DNA of 64,000 nucleotides from Ignavibacteria bacterium (GCA_016720835.1 JADKJW010000003.1:338650-402649); one strand, 5' to 3'. Positions 18,206 through 26,376 are shown, counted from the stretch's first letter. Notes: generated from the letters alone by a model not told the origin. Translations and numbers: made by a program.

Positions 18206-20671
18206 CTACTTCATCACCACCATCATCCGCGTCACCTTCTTCCCCGAAACGGTGAGATGATAATAGTAGACTCCATCCGCGAGGGTTGAAACCGCGAAGG
18301 GGAGCGCATGGGTGCCGGCATCCTCGAAGCGCTCGGCGAGTGAGGCCACATGCCTGCCCAGCGCGTCTGTGACGTCGAGGCGGATGAAGCCCGCGCGGGG
18401 AAGGGTGTAGCGGATGGTGGTTTCGGCGCCGACGGGATTGGGATAGTTCTGATCGAGCGCGAAACCGTCCGCCGCGAAGGAGGAGACCGCCTCCACCGGA
18501 GTGCTGACGGCCAGCTCGTAGATGCCGCGGCCGTGCGTGGCCGCGAAGAGGCGGCCCGAGGGCGCGTGATGCACGAGCTCCTGCACGCTCACAACGGGCA
18601 TGCCCTCGCCGAGCACCTCCCAGGTGCGCCCCATGTTGCTGGTGACGAACACGCTCAGGTCGGTGCCGATCCAGAGGACGGAGTCGTTTGAGGGATGCAG
18701 CGCGATGGTGTTGACGGGCGTGGCGGGCAGATTGCCGTTGAGGATGTCCCACGTGGCGCCCCCGTCGGTGCTCATGCGGATGTTCTTTCCGGAATAGCCT
18801 GAAAAGGTGACGTAGAGCCGCTTCGGATCCGTGGCGTGGTACTCGATGTCGGTGATGACGGAGGTGAAGATCTTCGGGCCGGCGGTCCAGGTGACGCCGC
18901 CGTCGGTGGACAGGGCGATGCCGCCATCGCCGCTGAAGCCCTCGGCCATGCGCGAGGGATCGGCGGGCGAGATGGCGAGTTCCTGAATCCAGCGGCCCGG
19001 CACGACACTTGCGGCGAGCGGGAACCACTCGTTCCCGCGGTTGGTGGTCTTGTAGAGCTGCGCAGTGGTGGCCGTGAACAGGGTGGCGGTGTCGCGCGGA
19101 TGCAGGACGACCGGCGTGATCCAGGCGCCGGTGCCGGTGATGCCGGTCATGATGCTCTTCCACGTCCTGCCGCTGTCGAGCGAGCGCCAGTGGTTCTGCC
19201 CGAGCTGCATTTCGGTGTAGAGGATGCCGGGATTCTCGCGGTCGATGTTGCAGACGGCGCCGTCCGCACCGGTGACCTTTTTCCAATCCGCGCTGAGCGC
19301 CGAGCCGAGATGCGAGCCGTTGTCCTGCGTGCCGCCGAGAATGATGTCGGGATTTGTGTGCGCCACGTCGATGTCGTAGTACTGGGTGATCGGCATGATG
19401 TGCACCAGACCGTCGTAGGTGGAGCCGCCGTCGATGCTTCGATTGAAGCCGCCGTCGTGCCCCGTGTAGAAGATCTTCGGATCGGAAGGGGCGAATTCCA
19501 GCGCGTGCTGGTCCGCGTGCGACGGACTGCGATACGTCCACGTGGCGCCGCCGTCGAGGGTCTGGTAGATGAGGATGCCTCCCACCAGTGCGCGGGCGGG
19601 GTTCACAGGATCGACTGCGAGATCGCAGTTATAGAAGCCCTGCGAATTGTAGACGTTGAACGGCGGATCGGAAATCCGGGTCCAGTTCGCGCCGCCGTCC
19701 ACGGACTTCAGCATGGCGTACAGATTATTCCCGGTCGCCTTCACGACGGTGGCGTACATCACATCGGGTTGCGCCTTGCAGCAGTCGAAGGCCATCCGGC
19801 CGATATCGGCGAGCGCGAGACCGAGCGAATCGACCCAGTCCTGCGTGATATACTCCCAGGTGTCGCCCGTGTCGGTGCTCCGCGCGATGCCCTTCTGCTT
19901 CACGCCCGCGTACAGGATGGCAGGATTGTCCGGGCGGAGCAGCAGTTCGTAGACTTCGCCCGGCAGCACGGTCGTCCATGCCCCGCCGCCATCCCTGGTT
20001 CGCAGCAGCCCCTTGAGCGTGGCGGCGAAAACGGTGTTGCCGTCGTCCGGATGCACGCGCAGCGCGGCCACGCGCGAGCTGCCGAACCACGCTGTCGACT
20101 TCCACGTGGCGCCGGCGTCGGTGGATTTGAAGACGCCAAGCCCGGGATACGAGTAGGTCCAGACGTTCGCTTCCCCGCTGCCCGCCCAGACGATGTCGGG
20201 ATTGGAGGGATCGATGGCGATGGCGCCCATGGCGAGCGTGGGCAGGTCGTCGGCAATCGGCACGACCGTCGTGCCGGCGTCGACGGACTTCCAGATACCG
20301 CCGTTCGCGGCGGTCAGATAGATGAGATCGGGATTGGTCGGATGAATGGCGATGCCCGTGACGCGACCGCCGCGGTTGCGCGGTCCGAGATTGATCCACG
20401 ACGTCGAGGCGCGCTTTCCAGATTTGTGCAGCACGTCCGGCAGGCGCACGTTCATCGCGCGCCGCTGTTCCCAGGAGGTGATGCGCGTCTGCCAGGGGAC
20501 TTCCTCTCCGCTGTTCACACGCTGGCTCGTGTACCAGACCTCCCGCGCGATGATGTCGGACGGACCTTCACGAAGGTTCGTCGCGGAAGAGTCCGCGCGT
20601 TGTTGCGCGCGTGATGGCGTCAGGCAGACGGCGGTCAGGAGCAGGGCGAAGGCGAGGCGGGAGGTTTTCAT
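18206..20671 (-). CDS. Secreted Asp-box (BNR/sortilin-like propeller) protein with T9SS domain
   Basis: This 821-aa protein starts at ATG 20671 (MKTSRLAFALLLTAVCLTPS, cleavage near SRAQ); frame upstream of that Met is not signal-like. Repeated Asp-box motifs (S.D.G.TW: SVDAGTT, STDAGATWKS, STDTGDTWEY, SVDGGANWTR, TLDGGATWTY, STDGGVTWTA, STDGGATWDI) and NP-x-I-x-Y/W-x-G strands indicate one or two beta-propellers of the VPS10/exo-sialidase-like type. The last ~85 residues (LDQNYPNPVGAETTIRY to TRMMVVMK) are a T9SS type A domain. It is paralogous to the larger protein at 26377-30132. Hydrolase activity cannot be inferred, because many such proteins are only structural. Confidence 0.85.
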   Translation of the reverse strand: MKTSRLAFALLLTAVCLTPSRAQQRADSSATNLREGPSDIIAREVWYTSQRVNSGEEVPWQTRITSWEQRRAMNVRLPDVLHKSGKRASTSWINLGPRNRGGRVTGIAIHPTNPDLIYLTAANGGIWKSVDAGTTVVPIADDLPTLAMGAIAIDPSNPDIVWAGSGEANVWTYSYPGLGVFKSTDAGATWKSTAWFGSSRVAALRVHPDDGNTVFAATLKGLLRTRDGGGAWTTVLPGEVYELLLRPDNPAILYAGVKQKGIARSTDTGDTWEYITQDWVDSLGLALADIGRMAFDCCKAQPDVMYATVVKATGNNLYAMLKSVDGGANWTRISDPPFNVYNSQGFYNCDLAVDPVNPARALVGGILIYQTLDGGATWTYRSPSHADQHALEFAPSDPKIFYTGHDGGFNRSIDGGSTYDGLVHIMPITQYYDIDVAHTNPDIILGGTQDNGSHLGSALSADWKKVTGADGAVCNIDRENPGILYTEMQLGQNHWRSLDSGRTWKSIMTGITGTGAWITPVVLHPRDTATLFTATTAQLYKTTNRGNEWFPLAASVVPGRWIQELAISPADPSRMAEGFSGDGGIALSTDGGVTWTAGPKIFTSVITDIEYHATDPKRLYVTFSGYSGKNIRMSTDGGATWDILNGNLPATPVNTIALHPSNDSVLWIGTDLSVFVTSNMGRTWEVLGEGMPVVSVQELVHHAPSGRLFAATHGRGIYELAVSTPVEAVSSFAADGFALDQNYPNPVGAETTIRYTLPRAGFIRLDVTDALGRHVASLAERFEDAGTHALPFAVSTLADGVYYYHLTVSGKKVTRMMVVMK

Positions 20672-20756
20672 GGCAGGTCCGGCCGTTGAGGATGCTATGC
20701 GCAAGATAGGAAATAAATGAAATCGACTGCCGGAATACTTTGCGCGTTCAGCCATC

Positions 20757-21177
20757 CGGTGGTCTTCGACCACCGTCTACAGTCCGGCATCCGACACGGA
20801 TGTTTCCTTCGGGATAGAAGAGCGCGTGCTCCGGATTCAACCCACGCCTACACAGTCGTCAGGTCTTGCGCCCTTTGAATAATTGCCTGAAAAGCCAGGA
20901 TGCGAGCGGGCGGATTCGTTGTGTGGGGATGTGGAAGATGCGCGTCGATTGCACGGATCGTTAGAGAGCCAGTACGAATCCGCCGCGAGCGTTCCTTTCA
21001 GCGCGACGGATGTGCAGCGCTTTTCAGCGCAATTATTCATCAGGCGCTCTTCGGGCTCTTTTCTTTGGTTCTTTCTTTTGAGCCCGCAAAAGAAAGAACA
21101 TTCCCGGTGGAGCTACGATCGTGATCATCGACCGCCGGTGCTTGTCGACCCCTTTCTGGCACCCCGTTCCGGGGTGC
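20757..21177. repeat. Long intergenic repeat, copy A (structured element A)
   Basis: This stretch is nearly identical to 21328-21749 over about 390 bp. It includes an outer inverted repeat GAATAATTGCCTGAAAAGC (20877-20895) against GCTTTTCAGCGCAATTATTC (21019-21038). An inner stem GGCGGATTCGT (20909-20919) pairs with ACGAATCCGCC (20974-20984). A 3' hairpin GTTCTTTCTTTTG (21068-21080) pairs with CAAAAGAAAGAAC (21087-21099). Small frames here are not protein-like. It begins with a degenerate 78-bp unit and ends in a GCACCCCG/CGGGGTGC hairpin. Confidence 0.85.
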
Positions 21178-21254
21178 GACCGTGCTCGCGTGCTGCACGC
21201 TTTCCGGTGGTCTTCGACACACCGGCTACTATCTTGCACCCCGTTCCGGGGTGC
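21159..21254. repeat. First two GCACCCCG-ttc-CGGGGTGC hairpin units
   Basis: Perfect 8-bp hairpins lie at 21159-21177 and 21236-21254, one period (77 bp) apart, separated by a CCGGTGGTCTTCGACACACCGG hairpin segment. They match the four-unit array at 21731-21982. Confidence 0.8.
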
Positions 21255-21327
21255 GAATGAAGGATCCTGCCGCCTTCACGAATTCAATCCGAAATCGGAA
21301 ATTCGGAATCCGACCATCCTCCGCTGT

Positions 21328-21749
21328 CCGTTTGTCTTCGACCATCGGCTACTGTCTTGCATCCGACACGGATGTTTCCTTCGGGATAGAAGAGCGCGTG
21401 CTCCGGATTCAACCCACGCCTACACAGTCGTCAGGTCTTGCGCCCTTTGAATAATTGCCTGAAAAGCCAGGATGCGAGCGGGCGGATTCGTGGTGTGGAG
21501 ACGCGGATGCTGTTCGTCGATTGCACGGATCGTTAGAGAGCCATTACGAATCCGCCGCGAGCGTTCCGTTCGGCGCGACGGATGTATAGTGCTTTTCAGA
21601 GCAATTATTCATCAGGCGCTCTTCAGGCTCTTTTCTTTGGTTCTTTCTTTTGAGCCCGCAAAAGAAAGAACATTCCCGGCGGAGCTACGATCGTGATCAT
21701 CGACCGCCGGTGCTTGTCGACCCCTTTCTGGCACCCCGTTCCGGGGTGC
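21328..21749. repeat. Long intergenic repeat, copy B (structured element B)
   Basis: Second copy of the repeat at 20757-21177. The outer arms (21449-21467 and 21591-21610), the inner GGCGGATTCGT/ACGAATCCGCC stem and the 3' hairpin (21640-21652 and 21659-21671) are all kept. Most differences fall in loops; one outer-stem difference (GCG to GAG) sits at a bulge. Confidence 0.85.
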
Positions 21750-21982
21750 AATATCGATGCGCGGGCGTCGCGCTGTCCGGTGGTCTTCGACGCACCGGCT
21801 ACTCTCTGGCACCCCGTTCCGGGGTGCATTAACGATGCGCGGGTGTTGCGCGTTCCGGTGGTCTTCGACGCACCGGCTACTCTCTGGCACCCCGTTCCGG
21901 GGTGCGATAACGATGCGCGGGCGTTGCGCGTTCCGGTGGTCTTCGACGCACCGGCTACTGTCTGGCACCCCGTTCCGGGGTG
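21731..21982. repeat. 78-bp tandem repeat array (four units)
   Basis: Four units start at 21728, 21806, 21884 and 21962, exactly 78 bp apart. Each holds the hairpin GCACCCCGTTCCGGGGTGC and a CCGGTG...CACCGG hairpin around GTCTTCGACG. The short joint between them varies (aatat, attaa, gataa). Variant units with GCATCCG-aca-CGGATG occur at about 20789 and 21359. Confidence 0.85.
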
Positions 21983-22011
21983 AGACCAGCGCGCGACTTT
22001 CGTCCTGTCTT

Positions 22012-22032
22012 CAATCCGAAATCGGAAATTCG
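22012..22032. repeat. Dispersed short repeat CCGAAATCGGAAATTCG
   Basis: The same ~21-bp word occurs at 21285-21305, 22012-22032 and 25515-25535, always in gene-free sequence and often followed by more AAATTCG-type repetition. It contains the self-complementary core CCGAAATCGG. Confidence 0.7.
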
Positions 22033-22052
22033 CAAATCCGAAATTCGTTGTG

Positions 22053-24164
22053 TCACCGCGTCACATGCAACACACGCGCCACGCGCATCGCTCCTGCGCT
22101 GACAACCGCCATGTACGTGCCCGCCCGCAGGCCCGTGAGCGACAGCGGCAGCAGCGTGGACCCGGCTTCCATGCGCGCGTCGTACGCGGTGAAGACGCTT
22201 CGGCCGAGCAGATCGAAGAGCTGCACGCGCAGCGGCGTCGCCGTCGGGAGGGCGATGGGCAGGAAGGCGGCATCTGAAGCAGGATTCGGATAGAACGCTC
22301 CTGTTTCAAATGCGACCGGTGGAGCGCCATCCACCCCGCTCGTGGCGACGAGGGGCGCGTCGCAGGCGTTGAGGACGATGCGCTCGGGAAGCGCCTCGGC
22401 GTAGTACGAGGCGAAGGCCACGAGCTTCACGTCGGCGGACTTCATGCCCGGGAGCAGCGTCCAGGAATACGATTTCGTCTCCGCGACGCCGGGTCCGGCG
22501 TTCGAGAGCGCCACGCCCCAACTGCCGGTAAGCGACGCGCGCAGCACATGGCGGTGCACGAAGCCGAGGATGGGGTTGGTCTCGGAGTAGTACGGATGCG
22601 TCGGATAGCTCGTGTTGCCGCTGTAATAGTTGTTCTGATCGTAGCCGCGGCCCGAGCCGATGACGCGGTCTTCAACGACGAACACGCTCAGCCGCAGGTC
22701 GCCGGGATAGAAGTAATCCACGTGCGAGGTCTTCACATCCGCGCTGAAACTGCGCGTTGCGTCGTCGTAGGCCACGTTTTCGAAGGCGAGCTGCAACGGG
22801 GCCTCGGCTGTGAGTTGCTGAAGGGCGCGATTCTGCCAGGCGCCGCCCGTGCGGTTCATCGGCACGGCGGCCTGTCCCGGAAACTGCGTGCGGTCCACCA
22901 TCGCCTGCGGATATCCCGGTCTGTAGGCCGTGGCAATGTCGTCGCCTTCAGGCATCGTCATGGAATCGAGTCCGCCGGCATGAATCGACACAAGCACGGC
23001 TTCAGGCACTGCCTTCTCGAGCGCCTGCATCTGCAGGCCGCCGTCGGGACACCAGCCGCACCAGGCGCCGGTGAATTCCTCCACCAGCGGACGATGCGCC
23101 ACGGTGGCGCCGAGATTCACGAACACGCGTCCGGGGAGCGTGTCGTTCTTCGGATTCGCGTCCTCATTGGCATTGACATTGGAGATCCAGACGCGGAAAT
23201 CTGAAAAAGCGCCCGCGCCGCCGGGCGTGCCTGCGGCGCCGTTCGGCGTCCACGCGTCGGGATGCGTGAAGGCGTAGGTCTGGTTGGACACGATGTTCAG
23301 ACCCTCGAAGCGTCGCGTCATCGCGGGGCCGCCGTTCGCCTGCCAGGTGAGATCGAAGGCGGTGACCGGTTGCGCGCCGCTGTTCTTCACCGATCCCTTC
23401 ACGTCCAGCGCCGAGCCGAGCTTCGCCGTCTTCGGCAGGAAGAGCTGCGCGAGGGCGAGATCCGTGGCGGAGGACGACCAGGTAAACGCATGGCAGATGT
23501 CGTCGCCGGGATCGGCGGTGAGCAGCGGGCACGAAATGTCGGGGCTGCCGTCCAGCATCACGCCGAGGCTGCCGTCATCGTTCGAAGCGCCGATGGTGCC
23601 GCTGGTGCGGACGGTGGAACGGCCGGCGACGAAGACGACTTCGAAGTCGCCGCCCTCGTAGAGCGCGAGCGCGAAGCTCAGCGCGTTGCTCGTGGACCAC
23701 TCCACGCCCTTCGGCACGAAGGAGATCCAGTAGATCACATGCACGCGGTTGGGCGCCGTGCCCCAGGTGCAGGTGCGCACTTCGTTGGACCACTGCGTGG
23801 AGGACGGCGAGGTGTGCAAATCGTCCCAGAACGCGAAAATGGCGTTCTTTGGCGCGCCCGCCGACGGCAGGATCGTGTTGACCGGCACGCTCGCAGCCGC
23901 CGCGCTGTCGAAGGTGATGTAGCCGTTGTCGCTGATGCGGTAGTGCGTGACCGGCTTCCCGTAGAAGTTCCAGGCGAAGGGCAGCGCCTGTACCTCGGAC
24001 ATCACCTCGTCCTTCGGCGGCGGATACACCGTCACGCTGCCGCTCTGCCGGAACTCGAAGATGTACTGCTTCGAACCCGTGGAAGTGCTGGTGGAATAGG
24101 TCTGCGCCTGCAATTGCAGGCACGCGAGAAGCAGGAGGAGAACGGGGGCGGCGCGTAGCGACAT
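22053..24164 (-). CDS. Omp28-related secreted protein with T9SS sorting domain
   Basis: The 703-aa protein starts at ATG 24164 (MSLRAAPVLLLLLACLQLQA, cleaved near LQAQ). An N-terminal beta region (to ~residue 240) is followed by an Ig-like segment. The Omp28-type thioredoxin-fold domain begins at VAHRPLVEEFTGAWCGWCPD; its CGWC pair matches the thioredoxin CxxC site. It continues through VSIHAGGLDSMTMPEG, YPQAMVDR and FVVEDRVIG to HRHVLRASL. The C-terminal ~85 residues are a T9SS type A domain (ETGAFYPNPASDAAFLPI to RVARVLHVTR). Omp28 proteins are surface-exposed or outer-membrane proteins of uncertain role. The CxxC pair suggests a redox or disulfide function, which is inference. Confidence 0.8.
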   Translation of the reverse strand: MSLRAAPVLLLLLACLQLQAQTYSTSTSTGSKQYIFEFRQSGSVTVYPPPKDEVMSEVQALPFAWNFYGKPVTHYRISDNGYITFDSAAAASVPVNTILPSAGAPKNAIFAFWDDLHTSPSSTQWSNEVRTCTWGTAPNRVHVIYWISFVPKGVEWSTSNALSFALALYEGGDFEVVFVAGRSTVRTSGTIGASNDDGSLGVMLDGSPDISCPLLTADPGDDICHAFTWSSSATDLALAQLFLPKTAKLGSALDVKGSVKNSGAQPVTAFDLTWQANGGPAMTRRFEGLNIVSNQTYAFTHPDAWTPNGAAGTPGGAGAFSDFRVWISNVNANEDANPKNDTLPGRVFVNLGATVAHRPLVEEFTGAWCGWCPDGGLQMQALEKAVPEAVLVSIHAGGLDSMTMPEGDDIATAYRPGYPQAMVDRTQFPGQAAVPMNRTGGAWQNRALQQLTAEAPLQLAFENVAYDDATRSFSADVKTSHVDYFYPGDLRLSVFVVEDRVIGSGRGYDQNNYYSGNTSYPTHPYYSETNPILGFVHRHVLRASLTGSWGVALSNAGPGVAETKSYSWTLLPGMKSADVKLVAFASYYAEALPERIVLNACDAPLVATSGVDGAPPVAFETGAFYPNPASDAAFLPIALPTATPLRVQLFDLLGRSVFTAYDARMEAGSTLLPLSLTGLRAGTYMAVVSAGAMRVARVLHVTR

Positions 24165-24365
24165 GGCGGGACTCCAGAGATTGGATGCCTGAATTTCGGC
24201 ATTCCCCCTCTGGATTCCGAGTTGATAATTCCATGGATGAAGAATTTCTGATGCCAACGCAACGTACTTTTCCGGTCCGGAAGCAGTTTGAACTGGGATA
24301 TGCAGCCGATCAACTGCCCAAAACAGCCTGTATTGACCAGTTGCATTTTTTACAAACAGAAAACC

Positions 24366-24395
24366 TTGACTCGTAAGGCCTGAGTGCCTACCTTA
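24366..24395 (+). promoter_or_regulatory. Putative promoter for the NlpC/P60 gene
   Basis: TTGAC (24366-24370) is followed after 18 nt by TACCTTA (24389-24395), a fair fit to the Bacteroidota pattern, about 65 bp ahead of the start codon. Confidence 0.4.
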
Positions 24396-24404
24396 TCCAT
24401 CTCT

Positions 24405-24420
24405 GGACCTGAACAGGTCC
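24405..24420. promoter_or_regulatory. Perfect inverted repeat downstream of the promoter (possible operator or leader hairpin)
   Basis: GGACCTG-AA-CAGGTCC is a perfect 7+7 palindrome positioned about where transcription would begin, 38 bp before the start codon. It could be a repressor site or a small leader hairpin. Confidence 0.4.
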
Positions 24421-24458
24421 GCCGCGACACACTGAATCTCTCACTTTGGAGGAGCTCT

Positions 24459-25241
24459 ATGACAAGGAAAACCCTCAGGGCCCTGATACTGGCGGTCGTA
24501 CTGCTGGTAACTGGCATCCTGGTCCAGACGCTTCACGCTTCAGGTCCGCCCGCAGGAAACAAGAAAACCACCATCACCGCCCGCAAGGCATCGGCCAAGA
24601 GCAACAGACACAAGAAACGCGCGTACAAGAACAAGAGACGTCACGCGCACAAAGTTTCCAGAGTCAAACGCGTCAGCAGAGAAAAGGCACTCACTGTGCT
24701 CCGCGAATACCTGCCCGAGTACGCAGATCTTCACGAAGCAAAGACCGCAAGCTCCGCGACCCCGTTTCTCCCCGTTCCCGACAACTTCGACACGCGGAGT
24801 CCCTTCGCGAGCCCGGCGTTGCGTTACGACCTCGTCAAGAACATCAATACATGGCTTGGCACGCGCTACCGTTACGGCGGAAGCTCCAAGCGCGGCATCG
24901 ACTGTTCGGGCTTCACCTCGGCGGTCGTAAGTTCCACGCTCAAGCAGGCCTTCTACGGTTCCTCCCGCGTGCAGGCCTCGCGCTTCATCCCCATCTTCGA
25001 TACCGACAGCCTGCAATTCGGCGACATGGTGTTCTTCACCGGGCGCAACAAGCGGGCCGACCGCATCGGTCACGTCGCCATCTTCCTCGGCAAGGGCGTC
25101 TTCGCCCACTCCTCCACCGGCCGGGGCGTCCTCTACTCGCACATCACCGAAGGCTACTACACCGAGCGCTTCCGCTGGGGCGGCCGCTTCATGAGCAGCC
25201 ATTACGTCTCCGCGCAAGCCGAGGTCGGCAGCGCGAACTGA
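24459..25241 (+). CDS. NlpC/P60 family cysteine peptidase (C40), putative peptidoglycan hydrolase
   Basis: The start at 24459 is set by GGAGGAG eight bases ahead; the product is 260 aa. A signal peptide or N-terminal anchor (MTRKTLRALILAVVLLVTG...) precedes a very basic Lys/Arg-rich stretch (residues ~35-75). The NlpC/P60 domain is at ~150-255: catalytic Cys in YGGSSKRGIDCSGFTS, catalytic His in RIGHVAIFLG, and FAHSSTGRGVLYS after it. Family enzymes cut gamma-D-Glu-diaminopimelate bonds in the cell wall. The basic linker may bind the wall. It is monocistronic, with its own promoter and terminator. Confidence 0.9.
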   Translation: MTRKTLRALILAVVLLVTGILVQTLHASGPPAGNKKTTITARKASAKSNRHKKRAYKNKRRHAHKVSRVKRVSREKALTVLREYLPEYADLHEAKTASSATPFLPVPDNFDTRSPFASPALRYDLVKNINTWLGTRYRYGGSSKRGIDCSGFTSAVVSSTLKQAFYGSSRVQASRFIPIFDTDSLQFGDMVFFTGRNKRADRIGHVAIFLGKGVFAHSSTGRGVLYSHITEGYYTERFRWGGRFMSSHYVSAQAEVGSAN

Positions 25242-25267
25242 GCGACCAATCGTTCTTTTGATTGACA

Positions 25268-25294
25268 ACGCCTCCCGGTTCGGGGGGCGTTTTT
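25268..25294 (+). terminator. Intrinsic terminator after the NlpC/P60 gene
   Basis: ACGCCTCCC-ggttc-GGGGGGCGT forms a 9-bp stem (one G-U) followed by a T-run, 26 bp after the stop codon. Confidence 0.9.
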
Positions 25295-25299
25295 GTTAG

Positions 25300-25570
25300 G
25301 AGGGAGGGGGGAGTAGGGAGGAGGGAGTAGTGAGAAACGATCCGGGGTAGAGGCAAGCCTCCGTGCTTGCCGATTCCGATCTGAACAGACCGGCCGGGTG
25401 GGGACCGTCCTGCGCCCCGCTTCGCGGGACTTCGGCGGGCAGGCAGGCGTCCCGCTTGTCCGATTCCGATGTGGAGGAGTGCTGGAGTATTGGAGTGAAG
25501 AGGATCGGATTCTTCAATCCGAAATCGGAAATTCGAAATTCGAAATCCCCGAATTCGAAATCGGTCGCGC
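25300..25570. repeat. Gene-free stretch of dispersed repeats
   Basis: This stretch holds purine-rich GGAGGGAG runs, a GC-rich palindromic repeat copy (25409-25442), a GGAGTATTGGAGTG-type word (also near 50540) and the CCGAAATCGGAAATTCG repeat (25515-25535). No gene is apparent until hicA. Confidence 0.6.
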
Positions 25571-25606
25571 TTGAAAAACACAACAGATCTGTGTACTTTC
25601 GTTGCG

Positions 25607-25789
25607 ATGAATGCCAGGGAATTCAAACGATGGTTGATGAAACAGGGCGCCACCTTCCAGCCTGGAAAGGGGTCGCATCTGAAAGTGTTCCTCAACGGCA
25701 AACAATCGGTGCTGCCGATGCATTCGGCGGAACTGAAATCCGGCCTGGTCGAAGGCATCAAGAAGCAACTCGGATTGAAAGGAGAATAA
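25607..25789 (+). CDS. hicA: HicA-family toxin (mRNA interferase)
   Basis: This 60-aa HicA-like protein has a double-stranded-RNA-binding-type fold. The motif KRWLMKQGATFQPGKGSHLKVF carries the conserved catalytic His (GSH), followed by MHSAELKSGLVEGIKKQLGL. The start at 25607 (MNAREFKRWL) fits the family length; an upstream start would add unrelated residues. The antitoxin gene begins 3 bp after the stop. HicA cleaves mRNA and is neutralised by HicB. Confidence 0.85.
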   Translation: MNAREFKRWLMKQGATFQPGKGSHLKVFLNGKQSVLPMHSAELKSGLVEGIKKQLGLKGE

Positions 25790-25792
25790 CCC

Positions 25793-26209
25793 ATGTTCGA
25801 TTTTCCAGTGAAACTGACGAAGCAGCCGGAGGGCGGGTTCGTGGTGACGTTTCCCGATGTGCCCGAAGCCATCACCCAGGGTGAGAGCATCGACGACGCC
25901 CTGCTCCACGCGGTGGATGCCCTCGAAACGGGACTCTCCTTTTACATCGACGCGCGCAAGCCGCTGCCCGTCGCATCTCCCCCACGCGGGCGCAGAACCG
26001 TCCGGCCTTCAGCCCTCGAATGCGCGAAGCTCGGTTTGTACAGGGAAATGATGGCGCAGGGCATACGGAAATCGGAGCTGGCACGGCGCCTGGGGTGGCA
26101 TGCTCCGCAGGTGGACCGGCTCTTCGATCTCAAACACGCTTCCCGCTTCGATCAGATCGAAGCCGCGGTCCATGCGATCGGGAAGGTGATGGACGTGCGG
26201 GTGTCGTAG
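25793..26209 (+). CDS. hicB: HicB-family antitoxin with C-terminal DNA-binding domain
   Basis: The 138-aa protein has the HicB N-terminal partial-RNase-H-like fold (VKLTKQPEGGFVVTFPDVPEAITQGESIDDALLHAVDALE). A C-terminal helix-turn-helix follows (SELARRLGWHAPQVDRLFDL), suited to binding its own promoter. It directly follows hicA, giving a complete, apparently intact type II toxin-antitoxin module. Autoregulation is expected from the family but no operator is evident. Confidence 0.88.
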   Translation: MFDFPVKLTKQPEGGFVVTFPDVPEAITQGESIDDALLHAVDALETGLSFYIDARKPLPVASPPRGRRTVRPSALECAKLGLYREMMAQGIRKSELARRLGWHAPQVDRLFDLKHASRFDQIEAAVHAIGKVMDVRVS

Positions 26210-26312
26210 TCCGCCCCTCCGCCTCTCCCCTCTCCCGGCCTTCCACCTGCGCTCCTGCGGAGCTTCGGCGGACAGGTCGGCCACCCTCTCCCACAGAGAG
26301 AGGGAGTGGCGA

Positions 26313-26345
26313 TTGGCCCCTTTTCGACTTTTCCCGTACCTTTTG
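26313..26345 (+). promoter_or_regulatory. Putative promoter for the 1251-aa T9SS protein
   Basis: TTG (26313-26315) and TACCTTTTG (26337-26345), separated by 21 nt, resemble the Bacteroidota -33/-7 elements and end 31 bp before the start codon. Confidence 0.4.
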
Positions 26346-26376
26346 GCGTTCCGTGAAATACCACCCGAGGCACCCC

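Noticed and set aside
20757..21749. Insertion sequence or composite transposon bounded by copies A and B
   Set aside because: No transposase gene or terminal target duplication is visible; the element is non-coding.
21728..21982. CRISPR-like array
   Set aside because: The unit is 78 bp with almost the whole unit conserved and only ~5 variable bases between, so there are no spacers, and no cas genes are present.
20883..21983. Several small open frames in the repeat region (60-125 aa)
   Set aside because: They repeat because the DNA repeats; residues such as WHPVPGC and KERTKEKS come from hairpins, not from coding selection.
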